In this document: positions 36,098 to 44,863 of the stretch, one piece after another | Layout of the letters: every line of letters begins with the position of its first letter | Numbering within the stretch: the stretch's first letter is position 1 | Source: Bog-159 sp050008575 | GTDB taxonomy: Bacteria > Acidobacteriota > Terriglobia > Bryobacterales > Bryobacteraceae | Reading direction: 5' to 3' | DNA: 64,000 nucleotides | NCBI GenBank assembly: GCA_050008575.1 | Contig: JBEKMJ010000012.1 | Span: 1 to 64,000 of the forward strand | Made by a program: the position numbers and the translations under genes | Notes under the pieces: generated by a model | Database searches by the model: none | What the model was told of the DNA's origin: nothing | The model's input: the letters and a program-made list of their open reading frames with translations, nothing else

Positions 36098-36117
36098 GCG
36101 ACCGTCAGGGAGCGATT

Positions 36118-36861
36118 TCAGTTCACCCAGGGGCCGCGGCCGGAATTGTGCTTGCGCATGTACACCTGGAACTTCTTCTTGGCGCGCTGCATCTTGTAGT
36201 TGCGGTACCAGCGGCGCACCTCGTAGGTATCCACCTTCGGGAAACGCACTTTCAGATAGAGCAGGCCGAAGATCATTCCGCCCAGGTGCGCAATGTTGCT
36301 GACGCCGCTGTTGGCGCTCAGAGATCCCAACAGCGCAATGGCGCCCACAATCATCACAAAAAACTTGGCCTGGATCGGGAATATGAACAGGAAAAGGATG
36401 ACGGCTTCCGGGTAAAGGACGCCGAAAGCCAGCAGGACTCCGTAGATGGCGCCGGATGCGCCGATGGTGCTGGTGTTCCAGTTGCCCAAGATCGCATTCA
36501 CAGTGACGTCGCACAAGCCCGCGCCGATTCCGCACAGAAAATAATACTTCAGAAACCGCCGCGTGCCCCAGTCTCTCTCTAGCGTGGCGCCAAACATCCA
36601 CAACGCCAGCATGTTGAAGAGCAGGTGCTCGATACCGCCGTGGAGGAAAAGGTAGGTCGCCAGTTGCCAGATGGCGAAATGGAAGACCACCGCCCGCGGG
36701 ACCAGCGCGAAGAGGTTGAAAATTTCGCCGAAACCGGCCTGGTGCGCCAGATAAACGAGCACGAAGACGGCGGTATTGCTAATGAGCAGCCATTTTACGC
36801 CACTCGGGAAATTGCTGGACGAAAAGAAGGAGTTTAATCTGTACCGGGTGCTGTGCCGCAT
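36118..36861 (-). CDS. Rhomboid-family intramembrane serine protease
   Basis: 247 residues, six predicted membrane helices. Rhomboid hallmarks: HGGIEHLLFNMLALWMFG (L1/H2, with the conserved His and Asn), GASGAIYG with the nucleophile Ser136, and NIAHLGGMIFGL with catalytic His192. The C-terminal cytosolic tail is basic (RRWYRNYKMQRAKKKFQVYM). All catalytic residues are present, so it should cleave transmembrane substrates within the inner membrane. Stands alone on the minus strand. Confidence 0.93.
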   Translation of the reverse strand: MRHSTRYRLNSFFSSSNFPSGVKWLLISNTAVFVLVYLAHQAGFGEIFNLFALVPRAVVFHFAIWQLATYLFLHGGIEHLLFNMLALWMFGATLERDWGTRRFLKYYFLCGIGAGLCDVTVNAILGNWNTSTIGASGAIYGVLLAFGVLYPEAVILFLFIFPIQAKFFVMIVGAIALLGSLSANSGVSNIAHLGGMIFGLLYLKVRFPKVDTYEVRRWYRNYKMQRAKKKFQVYMRKHNSGRGPWVN

Positions 36862-36910
36862 CGAGGGCCTTAAGCTTTTAGGATAACAGGACGCGCGCGT
36901 CCCGCCAACT

Positions 36911-36952
36911 TGTGGGCAGACCCCCGGACCTGCGCCGGTCCCCCAGGACCCG
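36911..36952. repeat. Palindromic repeat
   Basis: GTGGGCAGACCCCCGGACCTG then CGGTCCCCCAGGACCCGC; a variant of the GGTCCTCCAGGACC palindrome seen at about 45890. Confidence 0.55.
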
Positions 36953-37005
36953 CTCTTCGCCGCGCTTCCCGCATCTTAGCCCGGCCCCTGCGTAAAATAG
37001 AGGGA

Positions 37006-38187
37006 ATGGCTCAAAGTTCCGAAGAGTTTTACAGAATTCAAAAGCTGCCCCCCTACGTGTTTGCCGTGATCAACGAAATGCGGGCGCGGGCGCGCGCCGC
37101 GCAGCAGGATGTGATCGACCTGGGGATGGGCAATCCCGACGGCGCCACGCCGCGCGTCGTGGTCAGCAAGATGGTGGAAGCCGCCCGCAATGCGCGCAAC
37201 CACCGCTACTCGGCCTCGCGCGGCATCCCCCGCCTGCGCGAGGAAATCACACGGCGCTACCGCACCAACTACGGCGTCGAGCTCGATCCCGATACCGAAG
37301 CCATCGTCACCATCGGCGCCAAAGACGCCCTGGCGCATCTGCTCTTCGCTGTAGTGGGGCCGGGCGATGCGGTGGTCTCGCCGAATCCCGCATACCCCAT
37401 TCATCAGTACGGCGTCATCATGGCGGAAGGCCATGCCTGCCTGCTCCCCATGCCCAGCCCGGCGGAATTTCTGAACCGCCTGGAGGACCTCTACCGCACC
37501 TCCACGCGCAAACCCAAGCTGCTGCTGATCTCGTTTCCGCATAACCCCACCACTACGTGCGTGGATCTGGATTTCTTTCGCGAGATCGTGGCCCTGGCCA
37601 GCCGCCACGGCACGCTGGTGGTTCACGATTTCGCGTATGCCGACCTGGGCTTCGATGGCTACAAGCCGCCCAGCATCCTGCAGGTGGAGGGCGCCAAGGA
37701 AGTGGCGGTCGAGATCTTCTCCATGTCGAAGAGCTATAACATGGCGGGCTGGCGCGTGGGCTATTGCTTGGGCAATTCGCGCATGATCGGCGCGTTGGCG
37801 CGCATCAAGAGCTATCTGGATTACGGCGTGTTCCAGCCCATCCAGATCGCCTCCATCATCGCCTTGCGCGAGTGCGAGGAGGAGACCCGTAAGATTTGCG
37901 CCGTCTACCAGAAGCGCCGCGATGTGCTGGTGAGCGGTCTCGAACGCGCCGGTTGGCCGGTGGAGAAGCCGCGCGGGTCCATGTTCGTGTGGGCGCCGCT
38001 GCCCGATCGCTATCGCGCGGATGGCTCGCTGGAATTCGCGAAGCTACTGATGGAGAAAGCGCTGGTGGCCGTCTCGCCGGGGATCGGCTTCGGCCCCCTG
38101 GGCGAGGGTTACGTGCGCTTCGCGCTGGTGGAAAATGAGCACCGCATCCGGCAGGCCACCCGGTCCATCGGCAAGTTCTTGAAGTAG
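37006..38187 (+). CDS. Class I/II aminotransferase, AlaC-like
   Basis: 393 residues from ATG 37006 (MAQSSEEFYRIQKLPPYVFA); the open frame upstream is not coding. Fold-type I PLP enzyme: DLGMGNPDGATP at the N-terminus, Asn in SFPHNPTTTCV, Tyr in DFAYADLGFDG, PLP-lysine in SMSKSYNMAGWRVGYC, and Arg in VRFALVEN. The KLPPYVF-type start and SMSKSYNMAGWR match glutamate-pyruvate transaminase AlaC and related LL-DAP aminotransferases. Most likely interconverts alanine and pyruvate with glutamate. TAAAAT at 36993 could be a -10 element. Confidence 0.9.
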   Translation: MAQSSEEFYRIQKLPPYVFAVINEMRARARAAQQDVIDLGMGNPDGATPRVVVSKMVEAARNARNHRYSASRGIPRLREEITRRYRTNYGVELDPDTEAIVTIGAKDALAHLLFAVVGPGDAVVSPNPAYPIHQYGVIMAEGHACLLPMPSPAEFLNRLEDLYRTSTRKPKLLLISFPHNPTTTCVDLDFFREIVALASRHGTLVVHDFAYADLGFDGYKPPSILQVEGAKEVAVEIFSMSKSYNMAGWRVGYCLGNSRMIGALARIKSYLDYGVFQPIQIASIIALRECEEETRKICAVYQKRRDVLVSGLERAGWPVEKPRGSMFVWAPLPDRYRADGSLEFAKLLMEKALVAVSPGIGFGPLGEGYVRFALVENEHRIRQATRSIGKFLK

Positions 38188-38444
38188 TAGGGCAGCGCCA
38201 TGCGCTGCCTGGAATTTCTACATTTGCTGGAGCTAGAATTGGAGGGCGGGCTTTAGCCGGCGCGGGGCTTCAGCCCCGCTGGTAGCACAGGCTTCAGCCT
38301 GTGTAGCACAGGCTTCAGCCTGTGTTTGCGCTGACAGGAGTGTCAGCGCGGCAGGCAGGGGCGCCTGCGCCACGAGCGGTCCACCGAAAAATTGCCAAAG
38401 CCCGCCGGCCGATGGCGTCGCGCGTTTCCCGCGCCAAGGCGGCA
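38188..38444. repeat. Palindrome cluster with a 21-bp tandem duplication
   Basis: GCAGCGCCATGCGCTGC, CGGGGCTTCAGCCCCG and two head-to-tail copies of GTAGCACAGGCTTCAGCCTGT, then TGACAGGAGTGTCA and GGCAGGCAGGGGCGCCTGC. No gene in this 257-bp stretch. Confidence 0.7.
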
Positions 38445-39827
38445 TTACGGGCGGACCTGAAAAGCGACGTTGCTCGTCAGCATGCCGCTGGGGATGGTCA
38501 CAGTCACCTTCCCAGTGGTGGCGCCGGCAGGTACGGTAGTGACGATTTCGGAAGCGGACAAGGAGGTCACTGCGGCTGGAACGCCATTGAAGGCGACGCT
38601 GGCCGGGCCGGTCAGATCCGTTCCCAGGATGTGGACGGTGGCGCCCACCGTGCCAGCGGCGGGCAGCGTTTTAACGAACGGGCCGAGGCCCACCGAAAAG
38701 CGGAATATGACGCCGTCTCCGGTCGTTCCGCCGTCGTACGATGTCCCATAGAAGTTACCGTCTGTGGCCTGCAGCAGGCCCGCGTAGGAAGGTCCGTTGG
38801 TTGAATCGAAGTTGAACAAAGTAGTGAACTCGCCGGCTGGAGTCATGCGGTAGATGAAACCGCAGTTCCCCACGCACTCGCTGGAAGTCCCGCCATGGAT
38901 GGTGGTGCCATAAAGGTTGCCGTCGGTGGCTACCACCAGCGCCGCGGGGCCGTCCAGCGCGTCGAAGCTGTACAGGCCGGTCAGCGCGCCGCTGGCAGTG
39001 AATTTGAAGATCGTCCCAAAGCCATAGGTCCCGCCCATCGATGTGGTCCCGTAGAAGTCCCCATTGGCGGTCTCCACCAGCCCGGCGTCGGGGCCGTACC
39101 CGCTCGCGCATCGGCAGAAGCTATACAGCGTGGTCAGCGTGCCCGCCGGGGTGATTTTGAAGATCGTGCCAATCCCTTCGGCCCCGCCACCGAACGTGGT
39201 CCCGTAATAATCCCCGTCGGCGCCTTGTACAAGCACGCCGGCCGCCAGGTCGCCATCTGCCCCGTCGAAGTTGAGCACTGTGGAGAACTTGCCGGCTGGG
39301 GTGACCTTGAAAATCGTGCCGCAGCCAACCGTGCAGGCCGAAGCCGGGCCGCCCTGATCGGTGAATCCATAAAAATTACCGTTGGAGGCTTCCAGCAGCC
39401 CTTCGGGCAGCAGGCCGTCCGTGCCGTCGAAAATGTGCAACGGGGTCAGCTTGCCGCGGGGAGTGATGCTGAAGACGGTGCCACAGCCGAACCCGCCGCA
39501 GCCCTTGCTGCCGCCTTCGTTGGTGGTGCTATAGAAATTTCCGTTCGGCGCTTGCACCAGCGCGGTATCGGGATAGGCGCCGTCCGCCACCGCGAAGCTG
39601 TGCAGGGTGGCGATCTGGCCCGCCGCGCTGAACGCGAAGACGGTGCCATAAAATCCGGCCCCGCCCTCCGAGGTTGTTCCGTACAATTTCCCGTCGAGGC
39701 CCTGGACCAGCCTGGAAAGCGGAGACGAGCCATCGGTATAGTCGAAGTTCGCCAGAACGGTCAAGGTCTGAGCCGATGAGGCGGTCGCCGCCACGCAGAG
39801 CAGGCAGACGATGAGGGCGCGTTGCAT
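38445..39827 (-). CDS. Secreted GloVer-repeat protein with IPT-like domain
   Basis: 460 residues from ATG 39827, which has AGGAGA upstream; the longer frame lacks a signal peptide in place. MQRALIVCLLCVAATASSAQ is the signal peptide. About eight repeats follow of the type LVQGxDGxLYGTTSEGGxGxYGTVFxxxxxGxxxxLHSF (choice-of-anchor tandem GloVer repeats). The C-terminal ~85 residues are an IPT/TIG-like domain (LPAAGTVGATVHILGTDLTG, ending VTIPSGMLTSNVAFQVRP). Exported, function unknown; a dead relative lies at 29310-29965. Confidence 0.85.
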   Translation of the reverse strand: MQRALIVCLLCVAATASSAQTLTVLANFDYTDGSSPLSRLVQGLDGKLYGTTSEGGAGFYGTVFAFSAAGQIATLHSFAVADGAYPDTALVQAPNGNFYSTTNEGGSKGCGGFGCGTVFSITPRGKLTPLHIFDGTDGLLPEGLLEASNGNFYGFTDQGGPASACTVGCGTIFKVTPAGKFSTVLNFDGADGDLAAGVLVQGADGDYYGTTFGGGAEGIGTIFKITPAGTLTTLYSFCRCASGYGPDAGLVETANGDFYGTTSMGGTYGFGTIFKFTASGALTGLYSFDALDGPAALVVATDGNLYGTTIHGGTSSECVGNCGFIYRMTPAGEFTTLFNFDSTNGPSYAGLLQATDGNFYGTSYDGGTTGDGVIFRFSVGLGPFVKTLPAAGTVGATVHILGTDLTGPASVAFNGVPAAVTSLSASEIVTTVPAGATTGKVTVTIPSGMLTSNVAFQVRP

Positions 39828-39953
39828 ACCGTTCGTTCTCCTGGGGATAGATTCTAGCATGGCGGCGGCGCACGCCAGGCGAGCGACTCGCATTATGCGA
39901 GACTCGCCGGCTCCCAGGCCGCCAGACCAACCCGCGGGACACCTGGCGCAGCC

Positions 39954-42900
39954 TTAGTGCGGTCCCGCAATATACCAAGGATTCCCCGTACTCAGTACCG
40001 CCGTCCCGTTCGCCGTCGTGCCCGTCGAACCGGTATAGTAATATACCGTAGCCGCGCCCGTCGCCGTGTCTTGAAAGATGACGTCCGGATGTCCATCCTG
40101 ATTGAAGTCGGCGATGGCTACCACTTTTGTGGTCATCGGTCCCGTCAGATTCAACGCGGATTCCAGCACCGACCCCTGCGACCCCGGCGTGTCGCCGCCC
40201 AGATACCAGATCTGCACCGTGCCGCTGACCGGGTCTTGCCATAACACGTCCGGGGATCCATCGCTATTGAAGTCACCCGTCCCCACGATGCGCCACGGGT
40301 TACTCTTGGTCAGATCCGCCGCTCCCAATAGCGTGGTCCCCTGCGGTCCGCCCAGATACCAGATCTGCGCCCATCCCGATACGGGGTCCTGCCAGAGTAG
40401 ATCCGGATGGCCATCCCTGTTGAAATCGGCCACGGAGACTACCTTCCACGGGTTGTTTGTGGTGATATCCGCCGCGCTAATCAGGGTGACTCCTCCGGCG
40501 CCTCCCAGGTACCAGACCTGTACCGCGCCGCTCACCGGATCCTGCCACACCACGTCCGCGGCCCCGTCACTATTGAAATCTCCGACGCCCACAATATTCC
40601 ACGGATTCGCCTGCGTCAGGTCGGCCGCCCCGAGCAATGAGGCGCCTTCGGATCCCCCCAGATACCATACCTGGGCCCATCCCACCTCGGGTTCTTCCCA
40701 AATCACGTCCGGGTGTCCATCCCGATTGAAATCGTTGCCGTTGGCCATACCCAGCAGGATGCTCACGTTGCCATCGACGTTGTTAACCACCGCCAGATCG
40801 GCCCTGCCGTCCCCATTGAAGTCCGCTGTGGCCGCCGCGTAGGGGAAGTTCCCAACGGAGAAGCCCCGCGGTGTTTGGAACGTGCCGTCACCGTTGCCCA
40901 GCAGCAATTCCACGCCAGTGTTGCCATCGGCGACGGCAGCCAGATCCGTTTTGCCGTCGCCGTTGAAGTCTCCGGCGGCGAGGTAAAATGCGAAGAAGCT
41001 TTCGGCGGAATTGACCGCGGGCTGAAACGTCCCGTCGCCATTGCCCAGCAGAACGCCGATGGTGGTGGGCTCGATATCGTTAGTGACGGCCAAATCCAGG
41101 TGGCCGTCCCCATTGAAATCGCCGGTTGTCACCGACAAAGCGCTGGCAACCGCGTAACTCACCGCCGCCTGAAACGTTCCATCGCCGTTACCCAGCAGCA
41201 CACTTACACTGTTAGTTGTAACCACGGCCAGGTCCGCCACGCCGTCGCCGTTGAAATCCCCCACCGCCAGGGGCTGCAGCCCCTCCGATACCGCTATGTT
41301 GAAGTTCAGCGCCGCCTGGAAGCTCCCATCTCCATTGCCCAACGCTACAAATATGCCGGGATTGCTCCAGTACGGTATCGCCAGGTCTAGTCTGCCGTCT
41401 CCGTTGAAATCTCCCGTCCCCAGGAAAGCCAGCCGCGTGCCGGTCGAGTAACTTACCCCAGTCCGAAACGTCCCGTCTCCATTGCCCAGCAGTATGCTGA
41501 CGGAGCCATCGTAGTTAGCCACCGCCAGATCCGAAAAGCCATCGCCGTTGAAGTCGGCGGCCGCCACAAACTGCGGATCGGTGCCCGTGCCGTAGTTCAC
41601 CGCCGCCTTGAACGTGCCGTCGCCGTTGCCCAGCAGCACGCTCACGCTGTTGCTGCCGGAGTTAGCCACCGCCAGGTCGGTCTTGCCATCCCCATTGAAA
41701 TCCCCGGCTGCAACGGATACCGGATTGGTCCCAGTGGCGTAGCTCCCGGCCGGCGCAAAGCCGTCTCCGGAGACCGTACTCACCACTTGGCTGACCGCAC
41801 CCGAGTTGCTCGGCTGCCATACCCCAGGCTCGCCCAGATACCCCGCGCGCAGGGAGCGCGGCCCGGCGCCGATCTCGTTAGTAACAATCTGCGCCTGGCC
41901 GGAACCGTCCAGCGGCGCAACGCCGAGCACCGTCGCCCCATCCAGGAATTCCACCTGGCCGCTGACCCCGGACGGAGTCACTTCCGCCGTGATGGTAACC
42001 GGCTGGCCATACTGCGAGGGATTCGGCGTTGCAGACATCGTAGTGGCTGTCGGCGTGCCCAGTGCGGAGCCCGGACCGGCGCCGATCAGCACGCTTACAT
42101 TGCTGCTGAAATCGCTCACCAATGCCAGGTCGGCCACACCATCGCCGTTGAAGTCTCCTACCACGACGGTATCCGGACCGGAACCCGCGGCATAGTTCAC
42201 CGCCGTCTGGAACGTGCCATTGCCGTTTCCAAGCAGCACGCTCACATTGTCGCTCTGGCTATTGGCAACCGCCAGATCGGTTTTGCCGTCCCCATTGAAG
42301 TCCCCCACGGCTACCGAAACCGGATCGGCGCCCGCGGCGAATGGCGCCGCCGATTGGAAGGTCCCGTCGCCATTGCCCACCAGTACGTACACATAGCCGG
42401 ACCCGGTGGCGGCCATATCGGGCTTGCCATCCCCGTTGAAATCGCCTACCGCGATCGACGATGGAAAGGAACCGCCCACCGCATAGGACGCCCCTACCCG
42501 GAAGCTGCCGTCGCCGTTGCCCAGCAGCACGCTCACTCCGGTGCTTTGGCCCACCAGCAGGTCCGGGTCGCCATCCCCGTTCACATCGCTGACCGCGACG
42601 AACGACGGAAGCGATCCCCCCAGGTAGCTGGTAGCCGTCTGGAAAGTGCCGTCGCCATTGCCCAGCAGTACGCTCACATTGCCGGCGTTACCCACCCCCG
42701 AGCCGACATTGGCCACCGCCAGGTCCGCTTTGCCATCCCCGTTGAAATCGGCTATAGCAATAGATGAAGGCCCATAACCGCCCGCGGGAAATACCGTTGC
42801 CGGCTGGAAAGTGCCGTCGCCATTGCCCAGCAGCACGCTCACCGTGCCTAACTGGGGGCCTGCCGCGAAGTTGCCGTAATTGGCCACCGCCAGGTCCGCT

Positions 42901-43511
42901 TTCCCGTCCCCATTAAAATCGCCCACTACGACGGAAGACGGATATGCGCCTACGCTATAGTTCACCGGCGCCTGGAAGCTACCCTGGCCGGTACCGAGCA
43001 TCACGCTGACACTGCCGCTCGAGTTCCAATGCAGCATCGCGAGATCCGCTTTGCCGTCGCCATTGAAATCTCCCACCGCCACGGATTCCATTTCCCAATC
43101 GACGCCCACCGCGTAGTTCATTTGAGTTCTGAATCCAGTGCCGGGAACCGCGGTTACAGTGTAGTTGGATGCCGCGGAACGGCTGGCCTGGTATCCGGCG
43201 CTGCCTCCGTAGATCGCCTGGAAAGCATGCTCTCCCGGCGTCAGCGTGATCGTGGACACGCTCGCGAACCCGCTGGAGTTGAGCGTACCCACTCCCACCA
43301 ACACGCCGCGATCCACAAACGACACTGTGCCTGGCGCCGCGGCCGGGACTACTTGCGCCGCCATGGTGACGGTCTGCCCAAATCGCGGCTCTGCCGGCAC
43401 GATGCTCGTCAACGTGGTGGTGGTCGCGGTCTGCGCCCGCAACAACCCGCAAGCGAGCAGGAACCCGCTCGCTAGAACAACCCGCACGCATGTCGTTTTC
43501 ATGGCATTCAC
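39954..43511 (-). CDS. Large secreted FG-GAP/VCBS protein with Ig-like domains
   Basis: 1185 residues; ATG 43511 or, three codons later, 43502. The signal peptide is VRVVLASGFLLACGLLRAQ. An Ig-like (Big_3) domain follows (TTTTLTSIVPAEPRFGQTVT), then two blocks of FG-GAP repeats (VAVGDFNGDGKADLAVAN...VSVLLGNGDGTF) separated by a second Ig-like domain near residue 500 (TATTMSATPNPSQYGQPVTI). The last ~230 residues switch to a different repeat, DFNSDGxxDVxWQDPVSGxxQVWYLGG, five copies. So two types of propeller are combined in one extracellular protein. Function unknown. Confidence 0.92.
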   Translation of the reverse strand: MNAMKTTCVRVVLASGFLLACGLLRAQTATTTTLTSIVPAEPRFGQTVTMAAQVVPAAAPGTVSFVDRGVLVGVGTLNSSGFASVSTITLTPGEHAFQAIYGGSAGYQASRSAASNYTVTAVPGTGFRTQMNYAVGVDWEMESVAVGDFNGDGKADLAMLHWNSSGSVSVMLGTGQGSFQAPVNYSVGAYPSSVVVGDFNGDGKADLAVANYGNFAAGPQLGTVSVLLGNGDGTFQPATVFPAGGYGPSSIAIADFNGDGKADLAVANVGSGVGNAGNVSVLLGNGDGTFQTATSYLGGSLPSFVAVSDVNGDGDPDLLVGQSTGVSVLLGNGDGSFRVGASYAVGGSFPSSIAVGDFNGDGKPDMAATGSGYVYVLVGNGDGTFQSAAPFAAGADPVSVAVGDFNGDGKTDLAVANSQSDNVSVLLGNGNGTFQTAVNYAAGSGPDTVVVGDFNGDGVADLALVSDFSSNVSVLIGAGPGSALGTPTATTMSATPNPSQYGQPVTITAEVTPSGVSGQVEFLDGATVLGVAPLDGSGQAQIVTNEIGAGPRSLRAGYLGEPGVWQPSNSGAVSQVVSTVSGDGFAPAGSYATGTNPVSVAAGDFNGDGKTDLAVANSGSNSVSVLLGNGDGTFKAAVNYGTGTDPQFVAAADFNGDGFSDLAVANYDGSVSILLGNGDGTFRTGVSYSTGTRLAFLGTGDFNGDGRLDLAIPYWSNPGIFVALGNGDGSFQAALNFNIAVSEGLQPLAVGDFNGDGVADLAVVTTNSVSVLLGNGDGTFQAAVSYAVASALSVTTGDFNGDGHLDLAVTNDIEPTTIGVLLGNGDGTFQPAVNSAESFFAFYLAAGDFNGDGKTDLAAVADGNTGVELLLGNGDGTFQTPRGFSVGNFPYAAATADFNGDGRADLAVVNNVDGNVSILLGMANGNDFNRDGHPDVIWEEPEVGWAQVWYLGGSEGASLLGAADLTQANPWNIVGVGDFNSDGAADVVWQDPVSGAVQVWYLGGAGGVTLISAADITTNNPWKVVSVADFNRDGHPDLLWQDPVSGWAQIWYLGGPQGTTLLGAADLTKSNPWRIVGTGDFNSDGSPDVLWQDPVSGTVQIWYLGGDTPGSQGSVLESALNLTGPMTTKVVAIADFNQDGHPDVIFQDTATGAATVYYYTGSTGTTANGTAVLSTGNPWYIAGPH

Positions 43512-43625
43512 ATTAGCCTAGATTATACAGGAACGTCCACCGCAATCCGAGTTACGGAAATAAAACTCGCCGCTGTTAACACTCGGACCTCGTCGCAGCA
43601 TCCTTTGTCCTGAGAGGTGGCGAAG

Positions 43626-44261
43626 ATGATTGGTAACCGCAGGCAGTTTCTCGGATTGGCAGCTTTGGCGCTCTCGGCCAAAAGGGCGCGGTCCGATGAG
43701 CCGTTCGACTCCCTGCCGCCCGGCGTCTGGCGGAACGCGCGCCAAAACGGGTTAGTCATGATCCGGCGGCCGGAGCCCGGTGAGTTGTCATGGCGGACGG
43801 AGATCGCCCGGAAACACGAGCCGGGCCGGCCCTTGATCGTGAGCGGACGCGTTCTTGCTCCGGATGGCAACACCCCCGCCGTGTCTGTCACGGTCTACGC
43901 CTACAACACTGACGCCGCAGGCTACTACGGCGAAAACCGCGCGGAGTACCCGCCGCGCCTCTATGGCTGGATGAAGACCGGCGCGGATGGCCGGTTTGAG
44001 CTGCGCACCATCCTGCCTGGTTCGTATCCCGGAATGCGCGTGCCGGCGCACATTCACTTTTCACTGTGGGGCGCGGGGTATCCTTTACAGTGGGTGGATG
44101 AGCTGCGATTCGCAGGCGACCGTTACATTACTCCCGCCATGCTGAGGGAGGCCGCCGCGGACGGCACGTTCCGATCGATTCAGCCCTTGGCGCGCGGAGC
44201 AGATGGCGCCCTGCATTGCGGCTATCGCATCAGGCTCCAGTCGAAGAGCAACTTCAGGTAA
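43626..44261 (+). CDS. Tat-exported intradiol dioxygenase-like protein
   Basis: 211 residues from ATG 43626 with GAGAGG 8 bases upstream. IGNRRQFLGLAALALSA has a twin-arginine motif (RRQFL). The mature part has the protocatechuate/catechol dioxygenase beta-fold: PLIVSGRVLAPDGNTPAVSVTVYAYNTDAAG, RLYGWMKTGADGRFELRTILPGSYP, and PAHIHFSLWG. The Tyr (RLYGW, GSYP) and His (HIH) positions match the Fe(III) ligands of intradiol enzymes, so iron binding is likely. Extracytoplasmic members are poorly characterised; the substrate is unknown. Confidence 0.82.
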   Translation: MIGNRRQFLGLAALALSAKRARSDEPFDSLPPGVWRNARQNGLVMIRRPEPGELSWRTEIARKHEPGRPLIVSGRVLAPDGNTPAVSVTVYAYNTDAAGYYGENRAEYPPRLYGWMKTGADGRFELRTILPGSYPGMRVPAHIHFSLWGAGYPLQWVDELRFAGDRYITPAMLREAAADGTFRSIQPLARGADGALHCGYRIRLQSKSNFR

Positions 44262-44350
44262 CCGCCTGTGGGGCAGGATGGCATCCTGCGCGCCGATTGC
44301 CAATCGGCGCAAACTGGCGGGGTAGGCAAAGCGGTAAGAAGGAGCGCACC

Positions 44351-44863
44351 ATAGCGAACGAGAGCGGCGAGCTACGGCACATCGTCGACGCTGCGCGCGC
44401 TGGCGACGATGGCGCTTTCGGCGAATTGCACCGGCGATTCTTCCGCATGGTGCATGCCGTCCTCTTGTCGCACGTCCCTGCGGGCGATGTAGACGATCTC
44501 GCCCAGGAAGTTTTTCTGCAAGCGTGGCGCCAGCTTCATGCACTGCGCGACCCATTGGCTTTCGGCGGATGGTTGCGGCAAATCGCTCTGCACCGATCAG
44601 CCGATCATCTGCGGCGCGCACACTACACCGAGCAGTTGGACTGGCGCCTGGCGTGCGCGCCGAACGATCGAGAGGCATGGTTCCTGTTGGCGGAGGTTCG
44701 CCGTCTACCGGAGGCCTATCGGGAAACCCTGGTGATGCGCTTTGTGGAAGGACTGACCGGACCCGAAATCGCCGAATTGACCGGTCTCACGCCCGGCTCG
44801 GTGCGCGTGAATCTGCACCGCGGCGTGGAACTCCTGCGCGCCCGTTTGAAAGGAGGCCTGTGA
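44351..44863 (+). CDS. ECF-family RNA polymerase sigma factor, apparent ATA start
   Basis: About 170 residues. Region 2 is AFGELHRRFFRMVHAVLLSH, DVDDLAQEVFLQAWR and GWLRQIALHRSADHLRR; region 4 is LPEAYRETLVMRFVEGLTGPEI and TPGSVRVNLHRGVELLRARL. The only good ribosome site, AAGGAG at 44339-44344, is 6 bases before ATA 44351, not ATG/GTG/TTG. Upstream in frame there is only a palindrome repeat and no better start (a TTG at 44297 lacks a ribosome site). Its stop overlaps the GTG of the FecR-like gene. It probably directs genes controlled by that partner. Confidence 0.85.
   Translation: MANESGELRHIVDAARAGDDGAFGELHRRFFRMVHAVLLSHVPAGDVDDLAQEVFLQAWRQLHALRDPLAFGGWLRQIALHRSADHLRRAHYTEQLDWRLACAPNDREAWFLLAEVRRLPEAYRETLVMRFVEGLTGPEIAELTGLTPGSVRVNLHRGVELLRARLKGGL

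Noticed and set aside
36018..36113. Possible CRISPR array
   Set aside because: Units are 16 bp and contiguous with no spacers, and no cas genes are present in the window.
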